Shown piece after piece: positions 24,430-36,451 of a stretch of DNA of 64,000 nt. The notes under the pieces were generated by a model, which made no database searches, was not told the DNA's origin, and saw only the letters and a list, made by a program, of their open reading frames with translations. Origin of the DNA: Lunularia cruciata (Eukaryota > Streptophyta > Marchantiopsida > Lunulariales > Lunulariaceae). The stretch lies in NCBI GenBank assembly GCA_948567375.1, contig OX419761.1, positions 11,508,243 through 11,572,242 of the forward strand, read 5' to 3'. Position numbers and translations under genes: made by a program. Position 1 is the stretch's first letter, and every line of letters starts with the position of its first letter.

Positions 24430-25121
24430 TGTGAGCCAGCCTGTCTCTCACTCAAGATGAACCTCTAATGGCTATTATGGTAGCGCACCATGGACTAAGA
24501 AGGCAAAGAACCCGAACTCCATCATACTCCTCCAAGGCTAACACTCCAAGACTCAAGACATTGCTCACTAGAGAACTCAATGAGAGAGAGATAGTTGCAA
24601 ATGAAAGGATGATGAGTACCTCCTCACCCCTTGTTTATATACTTGTGAAATAGTTACGTACCAAAGTTACTAATTACCGTAGTAACTCAAGTTACTAGAC
24701 TAAAAGTCAAGTAAAGTCAAAAAGCAGAAAGGAATATCCATTCACCTAGGCATATTCCCCTAAGCATGTGATCTTATCTTGACCCAACCACTAAGTCAAG
24801 GATTCCTTCACACGGGCTATCCTTGGACTAAAGAAGAATCCAAAACAAAAAGGTTTGCGGGCCCAAGAGTTCTCAACTCTTTCCTCAAAGCCAAACACCT
24901 AGGAATAATACCAAGTCAACACACTAAAATCCAAAATAGTGGTGCTCATCTTTTCTACTTCCTCTAAAGTAAAGTCCCCTCTATCTTAGCTATGACTAAC
25001 TTTAGCTAACCATGACTAATATAGAACCATCCTTTATCTCTATATAAATAATATCTCTTAAGTACTTGTAATACCAAGCTAAATATCACAATACCACACA
25101 CATGCACAAATAGGTGTTACA
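24430..25121 (-). repeat. 5' LTR of element A1
   Basis: This 692-bp copy is bounded by TGTGAGCC on the plus-strand left and GGTGTTACA on the right. It is the partner of 17361-18052 and also matches the solo LTR at 29717-30405. The right flank continues into A2 reverse transcriptase sequence, which proves nesting. Confidence 0.85.
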
Positions 25122-26952
25122 GGACATCTGCTCTAAATTCTCCACCTCAAAGATAGACTTGGCTTCCTTGAGCTTATTAATACACTCCTTCATAATCTTA
25201 GTTTTTTTGATGAGTTAATACAATATTTTTCTTAGTAAATAGGTCTTGCATGTTAGTCCACCTTTATTCTAATATCCTTATAGCTAAAAGCAAACACATG
25301 GAAGTTCTTGCAGAAAAGCTCTTCAAATTCTACCTTCTCTTCCTTGACAACTTTTGGACCACACTTGAGTGTAGATAGTTGCTCCTCTATTTACTCAAGT
25401 TTCATTGTTGATTTTTAATGATCCTTCAAAACCTATGGTTTAAGCATAAAATCCATAGCACACAAAGGATTCACATCCAAATGAGACTTAAATTTATCTA
25501 AGCATAATTGCAAGCCTCCCATGTTGTGGGTTTTACATCCACTATCCCCAAGGATACTAAAGCCTTCTCCTTTGCTTTCTTATTTTTCTTATTCCTTGTG
25601 GACCTCAAACCACCTCTAATTTCCTTGCAAAGTAGGATTCAAAGCAATTGGTTGACCCATCTTGTTGGTGATCTTTTGACAATTAATATTCTTCAAAATA
25701 TGTAGTCCTAATGTTACTTTGAGATCAAGAAATCATCCATTCTCAACTTCTTCCTTTGAGTCTTTATTGTTGATGTCGTTCATATGGTAATGCAAGTACT
25801 CCTAATATGCATAGTTCTATCTTTCTAGGTATGAATCACTAGGAAGAATTGCATCTTCTACAAAGTTAACTCTCTTCTTCTCTTGTACCAAAAGCTCCAA
25901 GTTTACACCTTTGGAATTTGTGCACTCCTCCTTCTCATACTTGATCTTAACCACATCTAAGGATGTTATCTTTCTCTTTCTATTTTGCATGGGATATGCA
26001 TGTGCTTCATCACATCAATCCTTCCCTTTATTTGATCTATCATAACACCTTCTTCTATGATAGATAGAATTTTGCAAGTCCTTTAGATGTGACCTCTACA
26101 GCCAAAAAATCTCAATCATTGAAATAGCAATTTGGTTGGCTTTTTCTATATGGACAGTTACTAGGTCCTCTCCCAAAATTTTGGTCTATCTCTCTCTTCT
26201 CTCATATTGCATTACATTGAGCTTGAGATTTGTAAGTTGTTCAGTGATTGTTATATTGGATCTTTTGGTAGAGGTGCAAGAATTGGAGCAAGAACTACTT
26301 ATGGTACAACCTTTACCACTAAAGGATCAAAAACACATCTACACTTGTAAACTTGTAGAGGATGCATAACCTTTCCTTTGCCACCAAATCACTCTCATCT
26401 CCTTCCAAACTCTCTCCTCCATACAAATTACAATCCCTCACTTGACTTAAAATCTATGGTTTCAACTCTCACACAAAATTCTTGGTGGGTATAGCTACTA
26501 TCCTAGTCATAGTAATTTTTAATCATCTTTACTCTTCCTTCCAACTATGCAAAACCTGTAATCTAACTTCTCCACTCTCTCTACATACACTTTCACTTTA
26601 TCTTTGTCTCCTTGCTTAAGGAAGGTAGCTTTACTCATGAACCTCTCATAATTTTCATCAAGAAGAAAGTTCTTGATCAATGTGGTAGTCAAAGTCTCCC
26701 AAGATACCTCTTTGTAATGTTTCCTCTCTTTCTTCTTTTATTTTTGGACTCATACCAAGTAAGAGCTAAAGCTTGTGACAACACAATGTCAACCAAATAG
26801 TAGTAAAACATTAAGAAATAGATCATTACCATGAGGATATGGTTCACAAGTGATCATATGCAAAGGAAAATATCACAATGCAATTCTTTACTTTTGCATA
26901 TTTAACCTCTTGGGCAAAAACCACTCCTAGAAGAAAGTAATGACACCAAGAA

Positions 26953-27364
26953 TGTAAAAGACCAAGTTTGAGGAGAAAAATAGGATAATGGAAGCTCACA
27001 TTGGGATGCTTGAATGAGGGGAAAACTACAAATGCCTAGCATGAGCTTTGGCTTTGGTATTTATAGGTAGCATACAAAGCCCTTGGGAAGCTTCTCAAGA
27101 AGCTTCCTTGAGCCACTTTCTTAGAGTGCAAGCCAAGTTAACTAGGAAGCTTCTCAAGAAGCTTCCTTCTAGAAGTCGCTTATTTGGCATGCAAGCTAAG
27201 CTAGTTAGAAGCTTCTAGAAGCTACCTGCTTGGAGTGCAAGTTAACTAGTTGGGAAGCTTCCCAAGAAGCTTCCTAGATGCTTCTAGAATATTCTAGGCT
27301 AATTTGGCTTATTCTCTACTTTGTTAGCCTTACTAACTATGTTGCTAAACTCCATATTGTTACA
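26953..27364 (-). repeat. 3' LTR of element B2
   Basis: This 412-bp repeat runs from TGTAAAAGACC to ATATTGTTACA. On the minus strand it follows a G-rich polypurine tract (GGTGGGGGAATA). It contains the GAA/TTC array characteristic of family B LTRs, here three units at 27208-27220. Confidence 0.85.
27208..27220 (-). promoter_or_regulatory. Heat-shock-element-like array in B2 3' LTR
   Basis: The sequence GAAgcTTCtaGAA is three perfectly spaced alternating units (nGAAnnTTCnnGAAn), the minimal consensus for heat-shock factor binding. Further TTC/GAA pairs lie nearby in the same LTR. Confidence 0.5.
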
Positions 27365-29716
27365 TATTCCCCCACCGCTAGTTGGTGATGTCCTCGTCAC
27401 CATTGAAGCTTCAAACTCCTAGATGGCAGTTTGTGCATTCTGGAGGTGAGAAAGAGGTTCCCATATGGCATCATGAAGAGGATATCCTTTCCAAAGGACC
27501 TTGTACTCTGTATGTTGTCGGTGTCCTTGTTGGATGTGGCAACTTGCAAGGATACAATCAACTTCATACTCCTCATGATCATTGATAGGGATAGGGAGAG
27601 GAGGAGGTTGGACTCGAGAGGAAAAAGAAGAGGGGTTAGGAACAAAGGGTTTCAACTTGGAAATATGAAAGATAGGATGGATGCACATATAAGAAGGTAA
27701 GGCAAGTTGATAAGCAACATGAACAACAATTTGAGTGACATCAAAAGGTCCTATCCAATTAGGGGCAAGTTTATGAACTTAGGTATCAAGTGGGAGAGGT
27801 AGATTACTAGAGGATAGCATAACTTTATCAGCAACTTCAAAGGCAAGATCACCACGATGGTGGTTTGCATATTGTTTTTGATGATTCTGAGCAACAAGGA
27901 GGTGAGATTTGGCTTATTGGAGAGATTTGGATATGGTGGTCAAGAAGGTTGAAGTATGAGGGACCTAAGATGGGGAGGAGTAAGAAGAGAATCTAGGACA
28001 AGTGGATCTTGGCCAAAATTGAGAAAGAAAGGAGAGAATCCGGTGCTTGCTTGTTTAGAATTATTGTATGCAAAATCCATAGCTACAAGACATTCATCCC
28101 AATTGGTATGGTGAACGTTGACGAAAGCACAAAGCATATCTTCCAAAGTGTGATTTGCACGTTCAGTTTGTCCATCAGTTTGAGGATGATAGGATGTGGA
28201 CAAAGCAAGTTTGGTGCCAACCATCTGGAAGAGGACTTGCCAAAACTATCCGATGAAGCAAGGATCACGGTTGGAGATGAGTACACATGGCATCCCATGA
28301 CACTTGAATACATTATCAAAGTAGAGTTGCACCAAGGTCGGGGCATCCACAGTATCAACCGTTGGTGCCAAATGGATTTGCTTACTAAGCTTATCCACAA
28401 ACACCACAATTGCTATGTGACATTGTTGTGTCTTGGGCAAGGAGGTGATGAGATCTAAGCTCACATGTTCCCAACAAGTATTTGGGATGGGAAGTGGCTA
28501 AAGGAGTCCACTCGGCTTCTGGTTACTGGCCTTGTTGTGTTGACAACTCTCACACGATTGAACAAACTCTTGAACATCTTGTGTCATGTTCGGTCACCAC
28601 CATTGGCGTTGGAGGGTACCTAAGGTCTTGTCCATCCCCAGGTGACTAGCTTTTGGTAGATCATGGGCTTCCTAAAGGCACACAAGTCAAAGATCACCTT
28701 TTGGCTGGAACATAGATCCTGTCCGCATGGAATAGAAAGCCTTCCTTGGAAGAGAAGGTGTTGTACTCCTTGTCGCCTACCATCATACGATCATGTACCA
28801 TTTGGAAGAAGGGAACTTGTTGTAGAGCTGACCAAAACTTGTCATGGACCTTGGGGTCAATTGACACCGTCGTAATTGCCACCGTGATGAGAGGAATAGA
28901 CTTCAAATTAGGTTTTTGTGATAGAGCATCAAGGATGACATGGAACCAACCTGGTTTATACTCAAGTTTGATGTCAAACAATTGGAGTTGCTCTTCCTAT
29001 CGATGATGTCGACTCTTCATGTATTCCAAGTTTAAGGTCTACAACAATGGCTTGTGATCAGTTTGCATGATCACTTATTTCTCCAAGAGATAAAGCCTCC
29101 ATACCTTGGTGGTATATACCATTGCAAGTTGTTCTTGATCTCAAACAGAGTAATTTCTTTCAGTTGTATTTAGTCGGTGAGACACAAAGGCAATGAGATG
29201 TAGTCCATCTAGGAATTCCTGTTGCAACATAGCTCCAATTGCAAGTTAGAAGCATCAAAATCAACCACACAAGGTAGTTGAGGATCATATGGTTGAAGAA
29301 TGGGTCTTGAAGACACCATATGCTTCCACTTTTGGAATGCTTCTTCATTCTTGGTGGTCCATTGGAAGCTCACGTTCTTTCCCAAGAGGTCAGTCAATGG
29401 TGCAGCCACATGAGCATAATAGTGGATGAAGCATCGGTAAAAATTGGCTAGTCCATTGAATGCTTGTACTTCTATAGCATCTTTTAGGGTAGGCCAATCA
29501 GTAATGGCCTTGATTTTCTCTTCTTCCATCTTGATCCCCTCTAATGAGATCTTATGACCCAAGAAGGTAACCTCCTTCTGCCAAAAGGCACATTTTGACT
29601 TCTTGTAGTAAAATGTCCATTGTTGTAGTCGTCTTAAGACTTCTTGCACATGGTTCATGTGTTTTGCCTTTGTCTTACTATAGATTAAGATATCATCCAA
29701 GAACACCACCACGGAC

Positions 29717-30405
29717 TGTGAGCCGGCCTGTCTCTCACTCAGGATGAACCTCTGATGGCTATTATGGTAGCGCACCATGGACTAAGAAGGCAAGGAACCC
29801 AAACTCCATCATACTCCTCCAAGGCTAACACTCCAAGACTCAAGACATTGCTCACTAGAGAACTCAATGAGAGAGAGATAGTTGCAAATGAAAGGATGAT
29901 GAGTACCTCCTCACCCCTTGTTTATATACTTGTGAAATAGTTACGTACCAAAGTTACTAATTACCGTAGTAACTCAAGTTACTAGACTAAAAGTCAAGTA
30001 AAGTCAAAAATTAGAAAGGAATATCCATTCATATGAGCATATTCCCCTAAGCATGTGGTCTTATCTTGACCCAACCACTAAGTCAAGGATTCCTTCACAT
30101 GGGCTATCCTTGGACTAAAGAAGAATCCAAAACATAAAGGCTTGTGGGCCCAAGAGTTCTCAACTCTTTCCTCAAAGCCAAACACCTAGGAATAATACCA
30201 AGTCAACACACTAAAATCCAAAATAGTGGTGCTCATCTTTTCTACTTCCTCTAAAGTAAAGTCCCCTCTATCTTAGCTATGACTAACTTTAGCTAACCAT
30301 GACTAATATAGAACCATCCTTTATCTCTATAAATAATATCTCTTAAGTACTTGTAATACCAAGCTAAATATCACAATACCACACACATGCACAAATAGGT
30401 GTTAG
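29717..30405 (-). repeat. Solo LTR of family A inside element B2
   Basis: This 689-bp sequence matches both LTRs of A1 and is bounded by TGTGAGCC and GGTGTTAGA. GGAC is present on both sides (29713-29716 and 30406-30409). It splits the B2 reverse transcriptase region just before the VVFLDDI catalytic segment. No internal retrotransposon sequence accompanies it, so it is a solo LTR left by recombination between the two LTRs of a former full element. Confidence 0.85.
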
Positions 30406-31004
30406 AGGACCGATCCAATAGTCCATCCAACACCCGATGCATCTAATCCCTGAAGACCATTGGAGCATTAGTGAGTTCAAAAGGTAGAACTCTCCACTTG
30501 AAATGCCATACCTTGTGCAAAAGGTAGTCTTTTGCACATCCTCTTTATCAATAGGAATTTGCCAATAGCCACTACAAAGATCCAACTTGGAAAAGTAGCA
30601 TGCTCCACTTAATTGATCAAGCAAGTCATCAATCCAAGGCAAGGGATATGCATTCTTCACGGTTTGCTTATTAAGCCCACGGTAATCAATACAAAAATGA
30701 AGTCCTCCATCCTTCTTTGGAACAAATAGTACCGGTGCTCCCCAAGGAGAGGTACTATGTTGTATGAAGTCCTTCTCCAACAAATTTGTAAGTGTTGTTC
30801 TCAACTCCTCCAACTCCTTTGGTGAGAGCCGATAGATCGGTCTACTCATTGGAGTACTCCTTGTGTAACAATATGGAGTTTAGCAAAGTTGTCAGGATTA
30901 TGAAGTAGCACATAAGACAAATTAGCCTAGAATATTTTGGAAGTATCTAGGAAGCTTCTTGGAAAGCTTCACGGCTAGCTTAGCTTGCACCTCAAGTAAA
31001 TAAC

Positions 31005-31031
31005 TTCTAGAAGGAAGCTTCTAGAAACTTC
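31005..31031 (+). promoter_or_regulatory. Heat-shock-element array upstream of the TATA box in B1 5' LTR
   Basis: Positions 31014-31031 read GAAgcTTCtaGAAacTTC, four uninterrupted alternating units with perfect 2-base spacing. A further TTCtaGAA pair at 31005-31012 precedes it. This is the classic heat-shock-factor binding consensus. The array ends about 80 bp upstream of the TATA box at 31114-31122, a promoter-like position. Heat response is an inference. Confidence 0.55.
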
Positions 31032-31113
31032 CAACTAGCTTAGCTTGTATGCCAAGTAGGCGACTTCTAGAAGGAAACTTCTTGAGAAGCTTCTCAAGGG
31101 CCTCGTATGCTAC

Positions 31114-31122
31114 CTATAAATA
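31114..31122 (+). promoter_or_regulatory. TATA box in B1 5' LTR
   Basis: CTATAAATA lies about 105 bp before the LTR end. The same motif at the same relative position is seen in the B2 LTRs (reverse strand) and in B3. Confidence 0.6.
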
Positions 31123-31227
31123 CCAAGGCCAAAGCTTATGCTAGGCATTTGGAGTTTTCTCTCATTCAAGTGTCCCAATGTGAGTTTCCATTCTCCTATT
31201 TCTCTCCTCAGATTCGGTCTTTTACAT

Positions 31228-31239
31228 TGGTATCAGAGC
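31228..31239 (+). other. Primer binding site of B1 (tRNA-iMet)
   Basis: TGGTATCAGAGC, one base after the LTR end, is the exact complement of the plant initiator methionine tRNA 3' end. Confidence 0.9.
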
Positions 31240-32859
31240 AGGAATGGGATGGATGGAATTTATGGACCACCAAATCCATTTACACCAAACCATTGGGATT
31301 TTCACATCCAAATACTACCAAAGTATCATTTCACACAATTCATCACCTCGCACTTTGGATAAGATTTTCTGCATATGATCACCATATTTGAGGAACCCTT
31401 GGTGCTTCCGGTTGTAACTTATGCAGAACAGTGGACGTGTTGTTTCTATGTGTTAATAAATTAGATAGATTGGGAGTGGTGTGATAGAGGAGCAACCATG
31501 GCGGCAATACTTGATGTTGTCCTTGCTATGCAACAACAAATCGAGCATCTTACTTGATTGTTGGATGAACGAGATCTTCGACGACAAGAGCAAGTAGAGA
31601 GAGTACCAATTTGAGAAGGAGAAGATTGGATCAGATTCCCTAAACCCAAGGTATTTGAAGGCAAGAATCTCATGGGTACAGTGGAGAATTTTGTGTTTGA
31701 TTGTGAATGTTATTTTGAAGCTACCAATCTACAAGACAAGCAAAAATAGATTCTCTTGGCTTCTAGCCAATTGGATGGAGTAGCAAAGTTATGGTGGAGA
31801 TTCCGAGTGGAGCAAGCCGAACGACAAATGGTTACACCAATCTTGACATGGGCAGAATTCAAGAGCGCAATAATTAGTTGGTTCCAAGCTATAAATGCCA
31901 CACGAGCTACACGAGATAAGTATGCAGAGTTGAGATAGATTGGCTCTATAAGAAGTTACATCACGCACCAAAACACCATCATGCAAATTCCAGATGTATT
32001 GGAAGGTGAAGCTCTGGATCGATTTGTGAGGGGCTTGAAAGCGAGAACCAAATTAGAGGTAACCATGCAAGAGCCACAACACTTGGAGGAAGCCATGCGG
32101 TTGGCCAAGCATTTTGATTCCTTGGTGGCAACAACTTGGTATCGACCATGACCTCCACAAATCCTACCAATACACTACACACAAGTGGAGGAGCCAGCAC
32201 CAATGGAGATTGATGCAATTCAACGAAGACCGCTTGGCACGGCAGATAGGGAGAAACTGTGACAAAATGGTGGTTGTTTTTATTGTTGCCAGTTGGGGCA
32301 TTGCATTGCTGAATGTCCACTCAAGAATGGACGACCTTGACTGGTTTCCCAAGTGGAGGTTGTGGAGCGGAATGATCAGGAAAATGAGGAATCCCAATAA
32401 GAAATTTAGAGCCGCCTATTGGGAGCTTGATTAGTTCCAATGGGATTGAAAGCTCAATCTATGCAAGTTTGCTTCACTTGCAAGGTATGATATCTAATAG
32501 AGGTTGTAGGATTTTGGTTGATTCTAGAAGTTCAAAGAATTGTATGTCTATGCAAGTAGCAAAGGAATTGGGTATTCCTATCAAGCCAATGATTGGAAGT
32601 AGTTTGAGTGATGGCGGATGGTAGAAAGGGTTTTGCATTCCGCACCTCACATCCTGTTACCTTCAAGATTGGGAAGGAGTATTTGGAGTGTATGAGGTTT
32701 GTAATGACACCTTTATGCTATGATATCATTCTAGGTCTACCTTGGCTTGAACATCATAAGGTTCAATTTGATTGGACCCGATGCCAAATTCAAGTACAAC
32801 ACCAAGGTAGGAATCTCCGATTAGGTTGTCTGGCACCTCTGAGTAAGACACCTAAGAAT

Positions 32860-33055
32860 AGTCTGTCCCAAGACGGGAAGGTTGTCGAGAAGGTAGCCAT
32901 AGAGAAAACCTTGAAGGAAGTGGAGTCCCAAGATGGGAAGTTTGCCAAGAAGGCAACCATGGAGCAAGCTTGGAAGAGAGATGAGTCCCTAGAAGGGAAG
33001 TTTGTTAGTAAAGCAGCCATAGAGCAAGCTTTGGAGGAAGATAAGTCTATATCTA
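32860..33055 (+). repeat. Tandem repeats in the protease-RT linker of B1
   Basis: About three units of roughly 60-66 bases encode variants of the motif [16 protein letters not shown]. Related unit sets occur in B2 (about 36.65-36.77 kb, minus strand) and B3 (about 63.38-63.57 kb). The charged repeat lies between protease and reverse transcriptase, a place where such elements normally have an unconserved spacer. Confidence 0.7.
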
Positions 33056-36026
33056 CGGTGAGGATCAAGCCAATTGCACAAGACCAATCTGTGGAGGACC
33101 AAGAGCCTCATCAAGCAATGGTTGATCGAATAGTTAAGGAGTTTGTAGACGTGTTTCCGGATGATTTGCCAAAGGGATTACCTTCCGATCAAGGTATGCT
33201 CTTCAATATCAAGTTATGGCCAAGGAGTACTCCAATGAGTAGACCGATCTATAGGCTCTCACCAAAGGAGTTGGAGGAGTTGCAAACAATACTTATAGAG
33301 TTGTTGGAGAAGGACTTCATACGACATAGTACCTCTCCTTGGGGAGCACCGGTACTATTTGTTCCAAAGAAGGATGGAGGACTTTGTTTCTATATTGATT
33401 ATCGTGGGCTTAATAAGCAAACCATGAAGAATGCATATCCCTTGCCTCGGATTGATGACTTGCTTGCTCAACTAAGTGGAGAATGCTACTTTTCCAAGTT
33501 GGATCTTAGTAGTGGCTATTGGTAAATTCGTATTGAGAGAGAGGATGTGCAAAAGATTGCCTTTTGTACAAGGTATGGGCATTTTGAGTGGAGAGTTCTA
33601 CCTTTCAGACTCACTAATGCTCTTGCAATCTTCATGGATCAGATGCATTGGGTGTTGGATGGACTATTGGATTGGTCTATGGTGGTGTTCTTGGATGATA
33701 TCTTAATTTATAGTAAGACAGAGGCAAAACACGTGAATCATGTGTGAGAAGTCCTAAGAAGACTACAACAATGGAAATTTTACTGCAAGAAGTCAAAGTG
33801 TGCCTTTTGGCAGAAGGAGGTTACCTTCTTGGGTCATAAGATCTCATCAGAAGGGATCAAGATGGAAGAAGAGAAAATCAAGGCTATTATTGATTGGCCT
33901 ACCCCGAAGGATGCTATAGAAGTATGGGCATTCAATGGATTGGTCAGTTTTTACCGATGGTTCATCCATTATTATGCTCATGTGGCTGCACCACTGATTG
34001 ACCTCTTGGGAAAGAACTCGAACTTCCAGTGGACCACCAAGCATGAAGAAGCATTCCATAAGTTAAAGCATATGGTGTCTTCAAGACCCATTCTTCAACC
34101 ATATGATCCTCAACTACCTTGTGTAGTTGATTTTGATGCTTCTAACTTTGCAATTGGAGCCGTGCTGCAACAAGAATTCCCAGATGGACTCCATCCCATT
34201 GCCTTTGTGTCTCACCAACTCAATATAGCTGAAAAAAACTACTCTGTTCAAGATTGAGAACAACTTGCAATGGTATACGCCACCAAGGTATGGAGGCATT
34301 ACCTCTTGGGGAAAAAAGTGATCATGCAAATTGATCACAAACCATTGTTGCAAACCTTACACTTGGAACACATAAAGAGTCAAGATCATCGATGGGAGGA
34401 ACAACTCCAATTGTATGACATCAAACTTGAGTACAAACTAGGTCGGTTCCATATCATCCCTAATGCTTTATCACGACGACCTGATTTGAAGTCTCTTCCT
34501 CTCATCACAGCGGCAATTTCAACGGTGTTAGTTGACTCTAAGGTCCAAAACAAGTTTCAGTCAGCTCTACACCAAGATCCCTTCTTCCAAATGGTACAAG
34601 GTTGCCTTACCGCATGCGATAAGGAGTACAACACCTTCTCCATCAAGGAGCGCCTTTTATTCCATGAGGACCGGATCTATGTTCCAGCTAAAGGTGATCT
34701 TTGACTTGTGCACCTTCAAGAAGCCCATGATTTACCTATCGCGGGTCACATTGGTGTGGACAAGACCTTGAGTACCCTCCAATGTCAATGGTGGTGGCCC
34801 AACATGACATGAGATGTTCAATAATTTGTCAGATTGTGTGAGAGTTGCCAACGTAACAAGGCTAGCAACCAAAAGCCGAGTGGACTCCTTCAACCACTTG
34901 ATGTTCCATCCGCTTGCTGGGAGCATGTGACCTTGGATCTCATCACATCCTTGCCAAAGACAAAACAAGGACACACCGCAATCGTGGTATTTGTGGATAA
35001 GCTTAGTAAGCAAATCCACTTGGCACCAACCTGTGATATTGTGGATGCTCCAACCTTAGTGAAAATCTACTTCAACAATGTCTTCAAGCATCATGGGATG
35101 CCACGTGTACTCATCTTTGACCATCATCCTCAATTTACCAAGAAGTTTTGGCAAGCACTCTTCCAAATACTCGGCACCAAGCTTGCTTTGTCCACGGCCT
35201 ATCATCCTCAAACTGATGGACAAACCGAACGTGCAAATTGTACATTGGAGGATATGTTGCGTGCCTTTGTCAATGTCCACCATACCAATTGGGACGAATG
35301 TCTTGCAGCTGCAAAATTTGCCTACAATAATTCCAAACATGCAAGCACCAGATTTTCTCCTTTCTTTCTCAATTTTGGCCAAGATCCACTTGTTCCAGAT
35401 TCTCTTCTTGCTCCACCTCCATCTTAGGTTCCTCATACTTCCACATTCTTGACCACTATATCCCAATCTCTCCAACAAGCCAAATCTCACCTCCTTGTTG
35501 CTCAAAATTGCCAAAAACAATATGCAGACCACCATTGTTGTGATCTCACCTTTGAAGTTGGTGATAAAGTCATGCTATCCTCTAGTAAATTCCCTCTCCC
35601 ACTTGATACCCAAGTCTATAAACTTGCACATAATTGGATAGGACCTTTGATATCACCCAAATTGTCTTTCTTGTTGCTTATCGACTTGCTTTGCCTTGTC
35701 ACATGCGTATCCATCTTGTCTTTCATGTTTCCAAGTTGAAACTCTTTGTTCCTAACCCCTCTTCCTTCTCCTCTCGAGTCCAACCTCCCCCTCCTCCTGT
35801 CCCTATCAATGATCATGAGGAGTACAAAGTTGATTGTATCCTTGCTTGTCGCCATATTCAACAAAGCCGTCGCCAACATATGAAGTACAAGGTCCTTTGG
35901 AAAGGGTATCTCCTTCATGATGCCACATGGGAACCTCTTTCTCACCTCCAAAATGCACAGATAGCCATCCAAGAATTTGAATCTTTATTGGCGACGAGGA
36001 CGTTACCAACTAGCAGCAAGGGAATA

Positions 36027-36451
36027 TGTAACAATATAGAGTTTAGCGACGAGTTGGTTGGGATTATGAAGTAGCACATAAGACAAATTAGCCTAGAATA
36101 TTCCGGAAGTATCTAGGAAGTTTCTTGGAAAGCTTCACGGCTAGCTTAGCTTGCACCTCAAGTAAATAGCTTCTAGAAGGAAGCGTCTAGAAACTTCCAA
36201 CTAGCTTGGCTTGCACGCCAAGTAGACGGCTTCTAGAAGGAAGCTTCTTGAGAAGCTTCCTAGTTAACTTGGCTTGCACTCTAAGAAAGCGGCTTGAGGA
36301 AGCTTCTTGAAAAGCTTCTCAAGGGCCTTGTATGCTACCTACAAATACCAAGGCCAAAGCTCATGCTAGGCATTCAGAGTTTTCTCTCATTCAAGTGTCC
36401 CAATGTGAGTTTTAATTTTCCTATTTCTCTCCTCGGATTCAGTCTTTTACA
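36027..36451 (+). repeat. 3' LTR of element B1
   Basis: This 425-bp repeat follows a purine-rich tract (AGCAAGGGAATA). It is followed by the CCTTG duplication and then the continuing B2 sequence. The GAA/TTC array is at about 36171-36197. Confidence 0.85.

Larger units (their letters stand above)
17361..25121 (-). mobile_element. Ty3/gypsy retrotransposon A1 (family A), nearly whole, non-chromovirus
   Basis: This 7.76-kb element reads on the minus strand. It has LTRs of about 692 bp at both ends, GGAC on both flanks as a 4-bp target duplication (17357-17360 and 25122-25125), a primer site resembling the tRNA-Asp 3' end, and a polypurine tract. Parts in order are an extra zinc-knuckle frame (about 23.25-23.6 kb), gag with a CCHC knuckle (about 21.9-22.9 kb), protease (about 21.1-21.5 kb), reverse transcriptase and RNase H (about 19.4-20.9 kb) and integrase (about 18.25-19.3 kb). 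The reverse transcriptase contains the SGYNQI segment typical of Tat/Athila-type elements, and no chromodomain is seen. It looks largely whole with about three breaks. I counted about 14 differences between the LTRs (2%), so it inserted recently, on the order of a million years or less if flowering-plant rates apply. It sits inside the older relative A2, in the same orientation. Confidence 0.85.
13770..26770 (-). mobile_element. Old Ty3/gypsy remnant A2 (family A), interrupted by two insertions
   Basis: The stretches 13770-15658, about 16880-17360 and 25126-26770 align by eye, in order and on the minus strand, with the integrase, reverse transcriptase and gag regions of element A1. The integrase end is near 13.8 kb and the gag end near 26.77 kb. 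The element is a heavily broken fossil with many breaks and no clear flanking LTRs. It hosts the young element A1 (17361-25121) and the inverted-repeat element at 15659-16769. Its protein-coding similarity to A1 is much lower than that between the two A1 LTRs, so it is far older. Confidence 0.75.
30864..31226 (+). repeat. 5' LTR of element B1
   Basis: This 363-bp repeat starts TGTAACAATATGGAG and ends CTTTTACA, directly before the primer site. It is shorter than the other family B LTRs (about 412-425 bp). A TATA box CTATAAATA is at 31114-31122, and a four-unit GAA/TTC array lies upstream of it. Confidence 0.85.
30864..36451 (+). mobile_element. Ty3/gypsy chromovirus B1 (family B), inserted head-on into B2
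   Basis: This 5.59-kb element on the plus strand has LTRs at 30864-31226 and 36027-36451, an identical 5-bp duplication CCTTG on both sides (30859-30863 and 36452-36456), and a tRNA-iMet primer site. Parts in order are gag (about 31.5-32.4 kb), protease (about 32.4-32.8 kb), a linker with tandem repeats (about 32.87-33.05 kb), reverse transcriptase (about 33.2-34.1 kb), RNase H (about 34.1-34.5 kb), integrase (about 34.7-35.45 kb) and a chromodomain (about 35.8-36.0 kb, KYKVLWKGY). It is broken, with roughly eight breaks. The LTRs differ by about 6-7% by eye, so it is older than A1. It inserted into the protease-RT region of B2 in the opposite orientation. Confidence 0.87.

Noticed and set aside
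31000-36300. CRISPR-like array suggested by recurrent AAGCTTCT motifs
   Set aside because: The motifs lie within LTR copies of a Ty3/gypsy family, spacing is irregular, and the genome is eukaryotic.
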